A stretch of 64,000 nt of DNA from Caulobacter endophyticus (GTDB taxonomy: Bacteria; Pseudomonadota; Alphaproteobacteria; Caulobacterales; Caulobacteraceae), in the NCBI RefSeq assembly GCF_029543245.1, contig NZ_JARQWV010000006.1, positions 62,001 to 126,000 on the forward strand, in the 5' to 3' direction. Of this stretch, positions 8,668 to 16,495 are shown in pieces. The position numbers and the translations under genes were made by a program. The notes under the pieces are model-generated. The model saw only the letters and a program-made list of their open reading frames with translations, searched no databases and was not told the DNA's origin. Every line of letters starts with the position of its first letter. Within the stretch, counting starts at the first letter, position 1.

Positions 8668-10551
8668 ATGCCCGCGCGCATCCTGGAAACCAATTCCACG
8701 CCCTTCGGCAAGGTCGCCGTCGATCCGGTGACCCTCGACATCATCGAGAACGCCCTGCGCAACGCCCGCGTCGAGATGGACGCCACCCTGTTCCGCACCG
8801 CGCTGTCGCCCGGCATCCGCGAGCAGGGCGACGCCTTCCCGCTGATTGCCGACCGCGACGGCCGCATGGTGGTGGGCCAGTTCGGCTCGTTCATCGACGG
8901 CTTCCTCAAGGGCTATGACGGCGAGATCGAGGAAGGCGACATCATCCTCGTCAACGACCCCTACTCGGTCGAGGGCGCGATCAGCCACGCGTCCGACCAG
9001 CTGTGCATCGCTCCGATCTTCCGCGACGGGCGCCTGGTGGCCTGGTCGGCGATGTTCGGCCACATGACCGACGTCGGCGGCAAGGTGCCCGGCTCGCTGC
9101 CCACTGACGCGGCCTCGATCTTCGAGGAAGGCTTCCGCCTGCCGCCGGTGAAGCTCTACCGCAAGGGCGAGCTGCAGAGCGACATCGTGCGGATCGCCGC
9201 CCACCAGTCGCGCATGCCCGAATGGTTCAAGGCCGACCTGCACGCCATCGTCGCCTCGTGCCGCGTGGCCGGCCGCCGGGTGGTCGAGATCTGCGAGCGC
9301 TTCGGGGACGACGTGTTCGCCAGCGCCCTGGACGAGCTGCTGGCCCGCAACCACCGCGCCATGGCCCACCTGATCTCGACCGCGATCGGCGAGGCCCCGG
9401 TGTCGTTCGAGGACTACATCTGCGACGACGGCAAGGGCGCCGGCCCGTTCAAGATCAAGTGCACCATGTGGCGTGAGGGCTCGAAGGTCGTTCTCGACTT
9501 CGACGGCACCGATCCGCAGTCGGACAGCTCGATCAACTTCCTGCTGAACGAGAACATGTTCAAGATGTTCTTCGGCATCTACATGATCATGGTCTTCGAC
9601 CCGCAGATCCTGTTCAACGATGGCTTCTACGACCTCGTCGACGTGCGGATCCCGGAAGGCAGCCTGCTGAAGCCGAAGTTCCCGGCCGCCCTCTCCTGCC
9701 GCACCCACGCTCTCGGCCGCATCTTCGACGTGCTGGGCGCCCTCTTGGGCCAGAAGACCCCGGAATTCCTCTGCGCCGCCGGCTTCTCGAGCTCGCCGCA
9801 CCTGATGTTCTCGGGCTTCGACGGCAAGGGCGAGTGGTTCCAGCTGTTCCAGATCGGCTTCGGCGGCATTCCGGGCCGTCCGTTCGGCGACGGCGCCGAC
9901 GGTCACTCGCTGTGGCCGGGCTTCACCAACGTTCCGAACGAGTTCCTCGAGCGCTACTTCCCGATGGTGATCGAGCGCTACGAGAGCGTGGCCGACAGCG
10001 GCGGCGCCGGGCGCTTCCGGGGCGGCAACGGCATCCACATGACCTACAAGTTCACGGAAGCCGGAACGATCGCCATCCACGACGACCGCTGGTTCGTGCC
10101 GCCGTGGGGCGTCAACGGCGGCGCCCCCGGCGCCCGCTCGTGGAAGCGCCTGGACAAGGCCAATGGCGAGAGCATCGCCCTGCCCTCCAAGTGCGACGGG
10201 ATCCAGGTCGACAAGGGCGACCTCCTGCACTTCGTCACCTGGGGCGGCGGCGGCTGGGGCGACCCGCTGGAGCGCGAGGTCGAGCTGGTCGAACTGGAAG
10301 TTTCGCGCGGCCTGGTCAGCGTCGAAGGCGCCAAGCGCTTCGGCGTGGTGCTGAACGCCGCCGGCAAGGTCGATGCGGCCGCGACCGAGGCCCTGCGCGC
10401 CAAGATCCGGTCCGAGCGCGGCCCGCTTGAAGTGTTCGACCGTGGCCCCTCGATCGAGGAGCTTCGCGCCAACTGCCTCGAGCAGACCGGCCTGCCGGCG
10501 CCCCGCGCGCCGGTCTGGCGCAGCGCCCCGCTGGCCCTGGCGGCGGAGTAA
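8668..10551 (+). CDS. hyuB: Hydantoinase/oxoprolinase subunit B (HyuB-type)
   Basis: The 627-residue protein matches the B subunit of ATP-dependent hydantoinases and oxoprolinases: DPVTLDIIENALRNARVEMD at the N-terminus, then SPGIREQGDAFPLIAD, ILVNDPY, SHASDQLCI, and a C-terminal WGGGGWGDPLER motif. The B subunit completes the active site with HyuA. The length is slightly above the usual 500-600 residues, with a C-terminal extension. The A and B genes are 3 bp apart and the CoA-transferase follows after 8 bp, so they form one operon. Confidence 0.93.
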   Translation: MPARILETNSTPFGKVAVDPVTLDIIENALRNARVEMDATLFRTALSPGIREQGDAFPLIADRDGRMVVGQFGSFIDGFLKGYDGEIEEGDIILVNDPYSVEGAISHASDQLCIAPIFRDGRLVAWSAMFGHMTDVGGKVPGSLPTDAASIFEEGFRLPPVKLYRKGELQSDIVRIAAHQSRMPEWFKADLHAIVASCRVAGRRVVEICERFGDDVFASALDELLARNHRAMAHLISTAIGEAPVSFEDYICDDGKGAGPFKIKCTMWREGSKVVLDFDGTDPQSDSSINFLLNENMFKMFFGIYMIMVFDPQILFNDGFYDLVDVRIPEGSLLKPKFPAALSCRTHALGRIFDVLGALLGQKTPEFLCAAGFSSSPHLMFSGFDGKGEWFQLFQIGFGGIPGRPFGDGADGHSLWPGFTNVPNEFLERYFPMVIERYESVADSGGAGRFRGGNGIHMTYKFTEAGTIAIHDDRWFVPPWGVNGGAPGARSWKRLDKANGESIALPSKCDGIQVDKGDLLHFVTWGGGGWGDPLEREVELVELEVSRGLVSVEGAKRFGVVLNAAGKVDAAATEALRAKIRSERGPLEVFDRGPSIEELRANCLEQTGLPAPRAPVWRSAPLALAAE

Positions 10552-10559
10552 GGCGCGTC

Positions 10560-11753
10560 ATGACGGTTGAAAACACGGGTCCCCTGAAGGGCCTACGCGT
10601 CGTCGAGATGGGCCAGCTGATCGCTGGTCCGTTCTGCGGCCAGCTGCTGGGCGACATGGGCGCCGACGTGATCAAGATCGAGCCGCCCGGCAAGGGCGAC
10701 CCGATGCGCGACTGGGGTCGCGGCGACTATCCGCTGTGGTGGGAGGTCGTGGCCCGCAACAAGCGCACGGTCTCGGCCAATCTGCGCGTGCCGCAAGGCC
10801 AGGCCCTGGCCCGCAAGCTGATCGCCACCGCCGACATTCTGATCGAGAACTTCCGGCCCGGCACGCTGGAGGGCTGGGGCTTGTCACCCGAAATCCTGCA
10901 CGCCGAGAACCCGGGCCTGATCATCGTGCGGGTGTCGGGCTACGGCCAGACCGGTCCCTATGCCGACCGCGCCGGTTTCGGCGGCATCGGCGAGGCCATG
11001 GGCGGCTGGCGCCACATCGTCGGCGATCCCGACCGCGCGCCCTCGCGCATGGGCATCTCGATCGGCGACGCCCTGGCGGCCACCTACGGGTGCCTCGGGG
11101 CGCTGGCCGCCCTGCGCCACCGCGACAAGACCGGCCAGGGCCAGGTGGTCGACAGCTCGCTCTACGAGGCGGTGCTGCAGGTCATGGAAAGCCTGGTCCC
11201 CGACTACAAGGTCATGGGCTACATCCGCGAACGCTCGGGCTCGGTGCTGCCCGGCATCGCGCCGTCGAACGTCTATCACTGCAAGGACGGCGACTACCTG
11301 ATCGCCGCCAACCAGGACACGGTGTTCGGGCGCCTCTGCAAGGCCATGGGCCAGCCCGAGCTGGCCCAGCACCCCGACTACGTCAACCACGTCAACCGCG
11401 GCCGCAACATGAAGGCGCTCGACGCCCTCATCGAAGAGTGGACCAAGACCCTGACGGTCGACGAGGTCGAGGCCAGGATGATCGAGGCCGGCGTGCCGGC
11501 CGGCAAGATCTATCGCGCGCCCGAGATGCTGGCCGACCCGCATTTCGCGGCCCGGGAGTCGATCATCACGCTGGACCACCCGCGCTGGGGCGAACTGCCG
11601 ATGCAGAACGTCATGCCCAAGCTTTCCAAGACCCCCGGCGTCGTCCGCGCCATCGCCTCGCAGGCGGTCGGCCAGGACAATGCGGCGGTGTGGAGCGAGC
11701 TGGGAGTGAGCGAAAGCGAACTGAAGGCCTTCGCCGAACAGGGCGTAGTCTAG
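10560..11753 (+). CDS. Family III CoA-transferase (CaiB/BaiF type)
   Basis: The 397-residue product has the family III layout: LKGLRVVEMGQLIAGPFCGQLLGDMGADVIKIEPP at the N-terminus, DILIENFRPG, and VRVSGYGQTGPY. The catalytic aspartate of the family is expected in the QVVDSSLYEAVL region (VDSSLYEA). Such enzymes move CoA between organic acids, activating a carboxylate for further breakdown. Its place directly after hyuAB suggests it acts on the acid released by ring opening. A repeat-rich gap of about 140 bp separates it from the amidohydrolase gene. Confidence 0.9.
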   Translation: MTVENTGPLKGLRVVEMGQLIAGPFCGQLLGDMGADVIKIEPPGKGDPMRDWGRGDYPLWWEVVARNKRTVSANLRVPQGQALARKLIATADILIENFRPGTLEGWGLSPEILHAENPGLIIVRVSGYGQTGPYADRAGFGGIGEAMGGWRHIVGDPDRAPSRMGISIGDALAATYGCLGALAALRHRDKTGQGQVVDSSLYEAVLQVMESLVPDYKVMGYIRERSGSVLPGIAPSNVYHCKDGDYLIAANQDTVFGRLCKAMGQPELAQHPDYVNHVNRGRNMKALDALIEEWTKTLTVDEVEARMIEAGVPAGKIYRAPEMLADPHFAARESIITLDHPRWGELPMQNVMPKLSKTPGVVRAIASQAVGQDNAAVWSELGVSESELKAFAEQGVV

Positions 11754-11783
11754 GACCTCCCCTTCGCTTCCTTCTTCCCCAGC

Positions 11784-11882
11784 ATCCCCGCGCAGGCGGG
11801 GATCCAAGCGGGATTGGACGGACCTACGCCGTCCTTCAAAGTGAACCTTGAGAGTCAGCTTGGATCCCCGCCTTCGCGGGGA
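11784..11882. repeat. Palindromic intergenic repeat (GGGGATCCAAGC type), copy 1
   Basis: The arms ATCCCCGCGCAGGCGGGGAT (from 11784) and GGATCCCCGCCTTCGCGGGG (to about 11881) are each palindromic, and with their CCAAGC/GCTTGG flanks they are also inverted relative to each other. The same element occurs at about 56699-56803. It fills the gap before the amidohydrolase gene and supplies in-frame codons that make a falsely extended upstream start possible. Confidence 0.8.
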
Positions 11883-11897
11883 AGAGCGGAGTTTGAG

Positions 11898-12539
11898 ATG
11901 GCCGAAGACCTGAACGCGGACTACCACAAGGCCGGCTTCGGCGGCCGCCTGGCCTTCGGCAAGAGCCCGGCCCTGCTGATCATCGACGTGGTCGACGCCT
12001 ATCTGCTGCCGGACTCGCCGCTCTATGCCGGCGTGGAAGAGGCCCTCGCCAGCAACGCCCGCCTGCTGCAAGCCGCCCGCAAGGCCGGGATCCCGGTGAT
12101 CCTGACCAACGTCGTCTACCAGGCCGGGGTCGGCGGCCGCGACGGCGGGGTGTTCTATCGCAAGGTGCCGGCGCTGAAGGCCTTCCAGGAAGGCTCGCCG
12201 CTGGGCGCGTTTCCCAAGGAGATCACCCCGATCGAGGGCGAGATCGTGCTGTCCAAGCAATATGCCTCGGCCTTCTTCGGCACACCGCTGGCCTCGACCC
12301 TGCGAGCCATGGGCGTCGACACCGTGATCATGGGCGGTTTCTCGACCAGCGGCTGCGTGCGCGCCAGCGCGCTGGACGCCCTGCAGCACGGCTTCATCCC
12401 GTTCGTGGTGCGCGAAGCCTCCGGCGACCGCGACGAGCGGGTGCAGGAAGCCAACCTCTTCGACCTGCAAGCCAAGTACGCCGAGGTGGTCTCGGAAGCG
12501 CAGGCCCTGGACCTGATCGCCGGCGCAACGAGCGCCTAG
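11898..12539 (+). CDS. Isochorismatase-family cysteine hydrolase (carbamoylsarcosine-amidase-like)
   Basis: The 213-residue protein has the cysteine hydrolase triad: Asp in LLIIDVVDAY, Lys in VLSKQYASAFFGT and Cys in FSTSGCVRASALDA. The family includes N-carbamoylsarcosine amidase, ureidoacrylate hydrolase and nicotinamidase. Next to a hydantoinase, an N-carbamoyl amino acid amidohydrolase role is attractive, since ring opening of a hydantoin yields an N-carbamoyl product; this is inference. I chose the ATG at 11898 (MAEDLNADYHK) because longer readings run through the palindromic repeat. The 3' end overlaps the convergent lipoprotein gene by four bases. Confidence 0.88.
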   Translation: MAEDLNADYHKAGFGGRLAFGKSPALLIIDVVDAYLLPDSPLYAGVEEALASNARLLQAARKAGIPVILTNVVYQAGVGGRDGGVFYRKVPALKAFQEGSPLGAFPKEITPIEGEIVLSKQYASAFFGTPLASTLRAMGVDTVIMGGFSTSGCVRASALDALQHGFIPFVVREASGDRDERVQEANLFDLQAKYAEVVSEAQALDLIAGATSA

Positions 12540-13027
12540 CGCCCCCAGGCGGCGGCCAGGTAGTCGTAGCCCTCCTCGCCGCCGCAAGGCTCGACGGCCT
12601 TGGGCGAGCGATCGCCCCTGGCGAGCGCATTGGCGCAGGCGGCGTTGAACGCGGCCTGGCCCGGCGAGACGTCGTAGCGGGGCACGAAGATCATCGACAC
12701 CCGCCCGGGCTTGCCGTTGATGCCGGCGATGTAGGTCGTGATGGGCGTCGAGCCCCGCTGGGCCGTGGCGCGCTGGCGCAGCAGGGTGGCCTGGACGGGA
12801 TTCTTGGCGACGCCGCCCTGTCCGTATTGATAGAGCAGCGATAACGCCATCTGGGCGTTGGCGTCGTTGCGGTCCGCCCGCTCGCGCAGCGTCTGGGACG
12901 GCGTGCTTAGCGCGGTGCGCAAAGGACCCAGGCTGGCGAAACGCGCCTCCGGCGTCGTGGCGCAGCCCACCAGCAGGACCGCGCCGGTCAAGCCCGCCAA
13001 TCCAGCGATCCGCCCGCTGCGCCCCAT
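12536..13027 (-). CDS. Small lipoprotein with one Sel1-like repeat
   Basis: With the ATG at 13027 (ribosome site GGGGCGGGA) the product is 163 residues: MGRSGRIAGLAGLTGAVLLVGC gives a lipoprotein signal with lipobox LVGC. The segment DANAQMALSLLYQYGQGGVAKNP matches a single Sel1-like (TPR-related) repeat. Three further cysteines are seen (AACANA, VEPCGG). It is probably anchored in the envelope. A TTG at 13045 would add six residues and is less likely. Its function is unknown; it is convergent with the amidohydrolase and lies in the same direction as the TetR gene upstream of it. Confidence 0.7.
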   Translation of the reverse strand: MGRSGRIAGLAGLTGAVLLVGCATTPEARFASLGPLRTALSTPSQTLRERADRNDANAQMALSLLYQYGQGGVAKNPVQATLLRQRATAQRGSTPITTYIAGINGKPGRVSMIFVPRYDVSPGQAAFNAACANALARGDRSPKAVEPCGGEEGYDYLAAAWGR

Positions 13028-13094
13028 TCCCGCCCCGCAAGTCAACCTTCGAGAGAATGATTACGCCAGATCGCCCCAGGCGCAACAGTCGAGG

Positions 13095-13709
13095 TCAGCC
13101 GGCGGCCGCCTCGTTCCCATAGGCCCGCATGAAAACGTCGACCGCGGCGTCGACCGCCGTGTCGATCATCTCCGGCGTCAGTTCGGGCAGCACGCCCTCG
13201 AGCAGGCGGTAAAACGCCCCGGACTCGCACAGCGCCTGGAAGTGCATGGCCGCCTGCCAGGGGTCGACGCGCCGCATCTGGCCCTGTTCCATGAACCACT
13301 CGAACCGGGTGGTCATTCGCGTCCAGCCGCGCCGGGGGCCGTTCTCGAAGAACAGCTTGCCGAGGTTCGAACGCGCGCCCTCGGCGATGATCATCCGTCG
13401 GAACGCCAGCACCTCTTCGCTCGACACGAACGCCAGGAACACCCGACCGAACCGGCTGAGCGCAGTGCGCAGGTCTTCCTCGGTCTCGAAGGTCGAGAAC
13501 ACCGGGTCGATGATCTGGGCGCCCTTCTCCAGCATGGTGGCGACGAAGAGGTCGTCCTTGGAGGCGAAGTAGCTGTAGAGCGTCTGCTTGGAGCCGCCGG
13601 CGCGCGCCGACACCTCGGCCATGCTCGCCCCCAGGAAGCCACGCTCCAGGAACACGGCCTTGGCCGCTTCCAGAATGCACTTGCGCTTTTCCTCGGTCTT
13701 GACGCGCAC
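13095..13709 (-). CDS. TetR/AcrR-family transcriptional regulator
   Basis: The 204-residue form starts at a GTG (13709) placed just after a strong GGGAGGAGG ribosome site; the frame is open further upstream but would cross the operator region. The N-terminal helix-turn-helix is typical: ILEAAKAVFLERGFLGASMAEVSARAGGSKQTLYSYFASKDDLF. The C-terminal ligand domain has the TetR_C type layout (FFENGPRRGWTRM onward). It is divergent from the NodT/EmrA/EmrB efflux operon and almost certainly represses it, being released by a drug-like ligand. Confidence 0.9.
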   Translation of the reverse strand: MRVKTEEKRKCILEAAKAVFLERGFLGASMAEVSARAGGSKQTLYSYFASKDDLFVATMLEKGAQIIDPVFSTFETEEDLRTALSRFGRVFLAFVSSEEVLAFRRMIIAEGARSNLGKLFFENGPRRGWTRMTTRFEWFMEQGQMRRVDPWQAAMHFQALCESGAFYRLLEGVLPELTPEMIDTAVDAAVDVFMRAYGNEAAAG

Positions 13710-13760
13710 GCGCCCTCCTCCCGTCTCCGATAGGCCAGTTAACCAGGCCCAGGCGTTTTC

Positions 13761-13828
13761 TGGACCAGACCGTACACTTTTCACTTGACGCCGTCACGTC
13801 AAGTTATATTTGGACCGCACTGTACGGT
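13761..13828. promoter_or_regulatory. TetR operator/promoter region between regulator and efflux operon
   Basis: Two directly repeated boxes are seen, TGGACCAGACCGTACACTT at 13761 and TGGACCGCACTGTACGGTT at 13811. The second contains the near-perfect palindrome ACCGCACTGTACGGT. Between them is a perfect inverted repeat ACTTGACG/CGTCAAGT (13783-13790, 13797-13804), which puts a TTGACG-like -35 box on both strands, and TATATT follows at 13805. The arrangement fits a shared operator for divergent promoters; the exact -10 boxes are uncertain. Confidence 0.65.
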
Positions 13829-13847
13829 TTGATATCGAGCAAATCCG

Positions 13848-15287
13848 ATGGCAAACGCCCTCCCCCGGACTTTCCCCCTTAAACTGGCCCTCGCGGGCCT
13901 CCTGGCGACGACGGCCCTGGCGGGCTGCGCCGCCGTGCCCAAGCTGCCGCCGGCCCAGGCGCTCAAGGCGCCCGACGCCTACGCCTCGCAACAGAGCCTA
14001 GCCGCGCCCGCCGCCGACTGGCCGGCCGACCGCTGGTGGACCGCCTATGGCGACGCCCAGCTCGACGCCCTGGTCGAAGAGGCCCTGGCCGGCTCGCCAG
14101 ACCTGGCCGCCGCCGAGGCCCGCGTCCGCAAGGCCGAAGCATTGGCCGGCCAGGCCCGCTCGGCCACCCTGCCCAGCCTCAGCGCCGGCGCGACCTACGC
14201 CTCGGTCAAGCAGAGCTACAACAACGGCATCCCGGCCGCCTTCGTGCCCAAGGGCTACAACGACACCGGCCGCGCCACGCTCGACTTCTCCTGGGAGCTC
14301 GACTTCTTCGGCAAGAACCGCGCGGCCCTGGCGGCGGCGACCTCGCAGGCCGAAGCCTCCAAGGCCGACGCCGCCGAGGCGCGCCTCGTGCTGTCGACCA
14401 GCGTCGCGGCCGCCTATGCGGATCTGGCCCAGCTGTTCGCCGACCGCGACGCGGCCGCCGACGCGGTCAAGACCCGCGAGCAGACGGCCCAGCTGACCGC
14501 CGACCGCGCCGCCAACGGCCTGGAGAACCGCGGCTCGGCCGAGCAGTCGAAGGCGGGCCTGGCCTCGGCCCGCGCCCAGCTGGCCGCCGCCGACGAGGCC
14601 GTTGGCCTGACCCGCAACCGCATCGCAGCCCTCCTGGGCGCCGGTCCCGACCGGGGTCTCGCCCTCCAGCGCCCGAAGGTCGGAACGCTGAAGGCCTTCG
14701 GCTTGCCGGCCAACCTGTCGGCCGACCTGATCGGCCGTCGTCCCGACGTCGTCGCCGCTCGACTGCGCGCCGAGGCCGCCGGCCAGTCGATCAAAGAGGC
14801 CAAGGCCGAGTTCTACCCGAACGTCGACCTCTCGGCCTATTTCGGCCAGCAGTCGCTGGGCCTCGACCTCCTGACCAAGGGCGGTTCGCGCATCGGCTCG
14901 ATCGGTCCGGCCGTGCGGCTGCCGATCTTCCAGGGCGGCGCGCTGCGGGCCAACTATCGCGGCGCCGCGGCGGACTACGACGCCGCCGTCGCCAGCTATA
15001 ACGGGACCCTGGCCCAAGCCCTGAAGGACGTCGCCGACGCCGCCGTCAGCGCCCGCGCCCTCGACGCCCGCCTGGACGAGACCCGCAAGGCCGTCGCCGC
15101 CTCGTCGGCCGCCCACGACATCGCCCTGCAGCGCTATCGCGGCGGCCTGGCCACCTACCTGGAAGTCCTCTCCGCCGAGGACTCCCTGATCGCCAACCAG
15201 CGGACGCTCGCCGACCTCGAGACCCGCGCCTTCACCCTCGACGTGGCGCTCGTGCGCGCCCTCGGCGGCGGCTACCGCGCCGCCTGA
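13848..15287 (+). CDS. NodT-family outer membrane efflux lipoprotein
   Basis: The 479-residue product is a TolC-like outer membrane factor. Its signal peptide ends in the lipobox LAGC (Cys 27), and the mature start is followed by the family motif DWPADRWWTAYGDAQLDALVEEAL. Two OEP repeats with long helices follow (RVRKAEALAGQARSATLPSLSAG; then LIGRRPDVVAARLRAEAAGQ). It forms the exit duct of a tripartite pump with the next two genes. The start is 40 bp after the TetR box. Gap to the adaptor gene is 23 bp. Confidence 0.92.
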   Translation: MANALPRTFPLKLALAGLLATTALAGCAAVPKLPPAQALKAPDAYASQQSLAAPAADWPADRWWTAYGDAQLDALVEEALAGSPDLAAAEARVRKAEALAGQARSATLPSLSAGATYASVKQSYNNGIPAAFVPKGYNDTGRATLDFSWELDFFGKNRAALAAATSQAEASKADAAEARLVLSTSVAAAYADLAQLFADRDAAADAVKTREQTAQLTADRAANGLENRGSAEQSKAGLASARAQLAAADEAVGLTRNRIAALLGAGPDRGLALQRPKVGTLKAFGLPANLSADLIGRRPDVVAARLRAEAAGQSIKEAKAEFYPNVDLSAYFGQQSLGLDLLTKGGSRIGSIGPAVRLPIFQGGALRANYRGAAADYDAAVASYNGTLAQALKDVADAAVSARALDARLDETRKAVAASSAAHDIALQRYRGGLATYLEVLSAEDSLIANQRTLADLETRAFTLDVALVRALGGGYRAA

Positions 15288-15310
15288 CCCGTTTCCCGGA
15301 GCCCTCCCCC

Positions 15311-16471
15311 ATGTACGATTCCGAAGCCTCCGCCGACGCCCCCGCCCAGGACGCCAAGAAGGCGGCCGCCGCCAAGGCCGCCGCCGGCGCCAAGCGCAAG
15401 AAGCTGTTCCTCGGCCTCGCCGCCGTCGTCCTGATCGCCGGCGCCGGCTATGGCGCCTACTACGCCCTCGTGGGCTCGCACCACGTCGAGACCGACAACG
15501 CCTATGTCGGCGCCGACGTCGCCCAGGTGACGCCGCTGGTCGGCGGCCCGGTGCGCAGCGTCGCCGTCCATGACACGCAGGTGGTCAAGGCCGGCGACGT
15601 GCTGGTCGTGCTGGACGACAGCGACGCCCGCATCGCGCTCGCCTCTGCTCAAGCCGACCTGGCTCGCGCCGAACGCCGGGTGCGCGGCTACCTCGCCACC
15701 GACCAGAGCCTGTCGGCCCAGATCGCCGCCCGCGACGCCGACCAGGCCCGCGCCGCCGCCAGCCTGACCTCGGCCCAGGCCGACCTCGAGCGCGCCCGCA
15801 TCGACCTGGACCGCCGCAAGGCCCTGGCCGCCACCGGCGCCGTCTCGGGCGACGAGCTGACCCGCGCCCAGAACGCCTTCGCCAACGCCCAGGCCGCCTT
15901 CGCCTCGGCCAAGGCCTCGCAAGCGCAAGCCCAAGCCAACCGCGCCGCCGCCGCCGGCTCGCTGGCCGCCAACGCCGTCCTGACCGATGGCACGACCGTC
16001 GACACCAACCCGGAAGTCGCCGCCGCCCGCGCCAAGTTCGAGCAGGCCCAGCTGGACCTGTCGCGCGCCGTGATCCGCGCGCCGATCGACGGCGTCGTGG
16101 CCAAGCGCGCCGTCCAGGTGGGCCAGCGCGTCGCCGCCGGCACGCCGGTCATGCAGGTGGTTCCGATCGCCGCGGCCTATGTGGACGCCAACTTCAAGGA
16201 AGGCCAGCTGCGCAAGGTGAAGATCGGCCAGCCGGTCGAGCTGACCGCCGACCTCTACGGCAATTCGGTCACCTACCACGGCAAGGTCGCCGGCCTGTCG
16301 GGCGGCACCGGCGCGGCCTTCGCGCTGATCCCGGCCCAGAACGCCACCGGCAACTGGATCAAGGTGGTGCAGCGCCTGCCCGTGCGCGTCGCCATCGACC
16401 CGGCCGACCTGAAGGCCCACCCGCTGCGCGTGGGCCTTTCGATGAAGGCCACGATCGACACCCGCGGCTAA
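15311..16471 (+). CDS. EmrA/HlyD-family membrane fusion protein
   Basis: The 386-residue protein has a lysine-rich cytoplasmic N-terminus, one membrane helix (KLFLGLAAVVLIAGAGYGAYYALV), and the EmrA hallmark HHVETDNAYVGADVAQVTPLV. A lipoyl-like half, a coiled-coil hairpin of alanine-rich helices (about residues 100-210) and RAPIDGVVAKRAVQVGQRV follow. It links the inner membrane transporter to the NodT duct across the periplasm. Confidence 0.92.
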   Translation: MYDSEASADAPAQDAKKAAAAKAAAGAKRKKLFLGLAAVVLIAGAGYGAYYALVGSHHVETDNAYVGADVAQVTPLVGGPVRSVAVHDTQVVKAGDVLVVLDDSDARIALASAQADLARAERRVRGYLATDQSLSAQIAARDADQARAAASLTSAQADLERARIDLDRRKALAATGAVSGDELTRAQNAFANAQAAFASAKASQAQAQANRAAAAGSLAANAVLTDGTTVDTNPEVAAARAKFEQAQLDLSRAVIRAPIDGVVAKRAVQVGQRVAAGTPVMQVVPIAAAYVDANFKEGQLRKVKIGQPVELTADLYGNSVTYHGKVAGLSGGTGAAFALIPAQNATGNWIKVVQRLPVRVAIDPADLKAHPLRVGLSMKATIDTRG

Positions 16472-16495
16472 ACCCGAGCAGCAAGGACCGCCGTC

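Noticed and set aside
6565..10230. Very long minus-strand open frame (over 1200 codons)
   Set aside because: It is antisense to hyuA and hyuB, whose products match known families throughout. Long antisense frames are expected at this GC content.
11814..11897. N-terminal extension of the isochorismatase-family protein
   Set aside because: The extra codons are the palindromic repeat. The family homology begins after the ATG at 11898.
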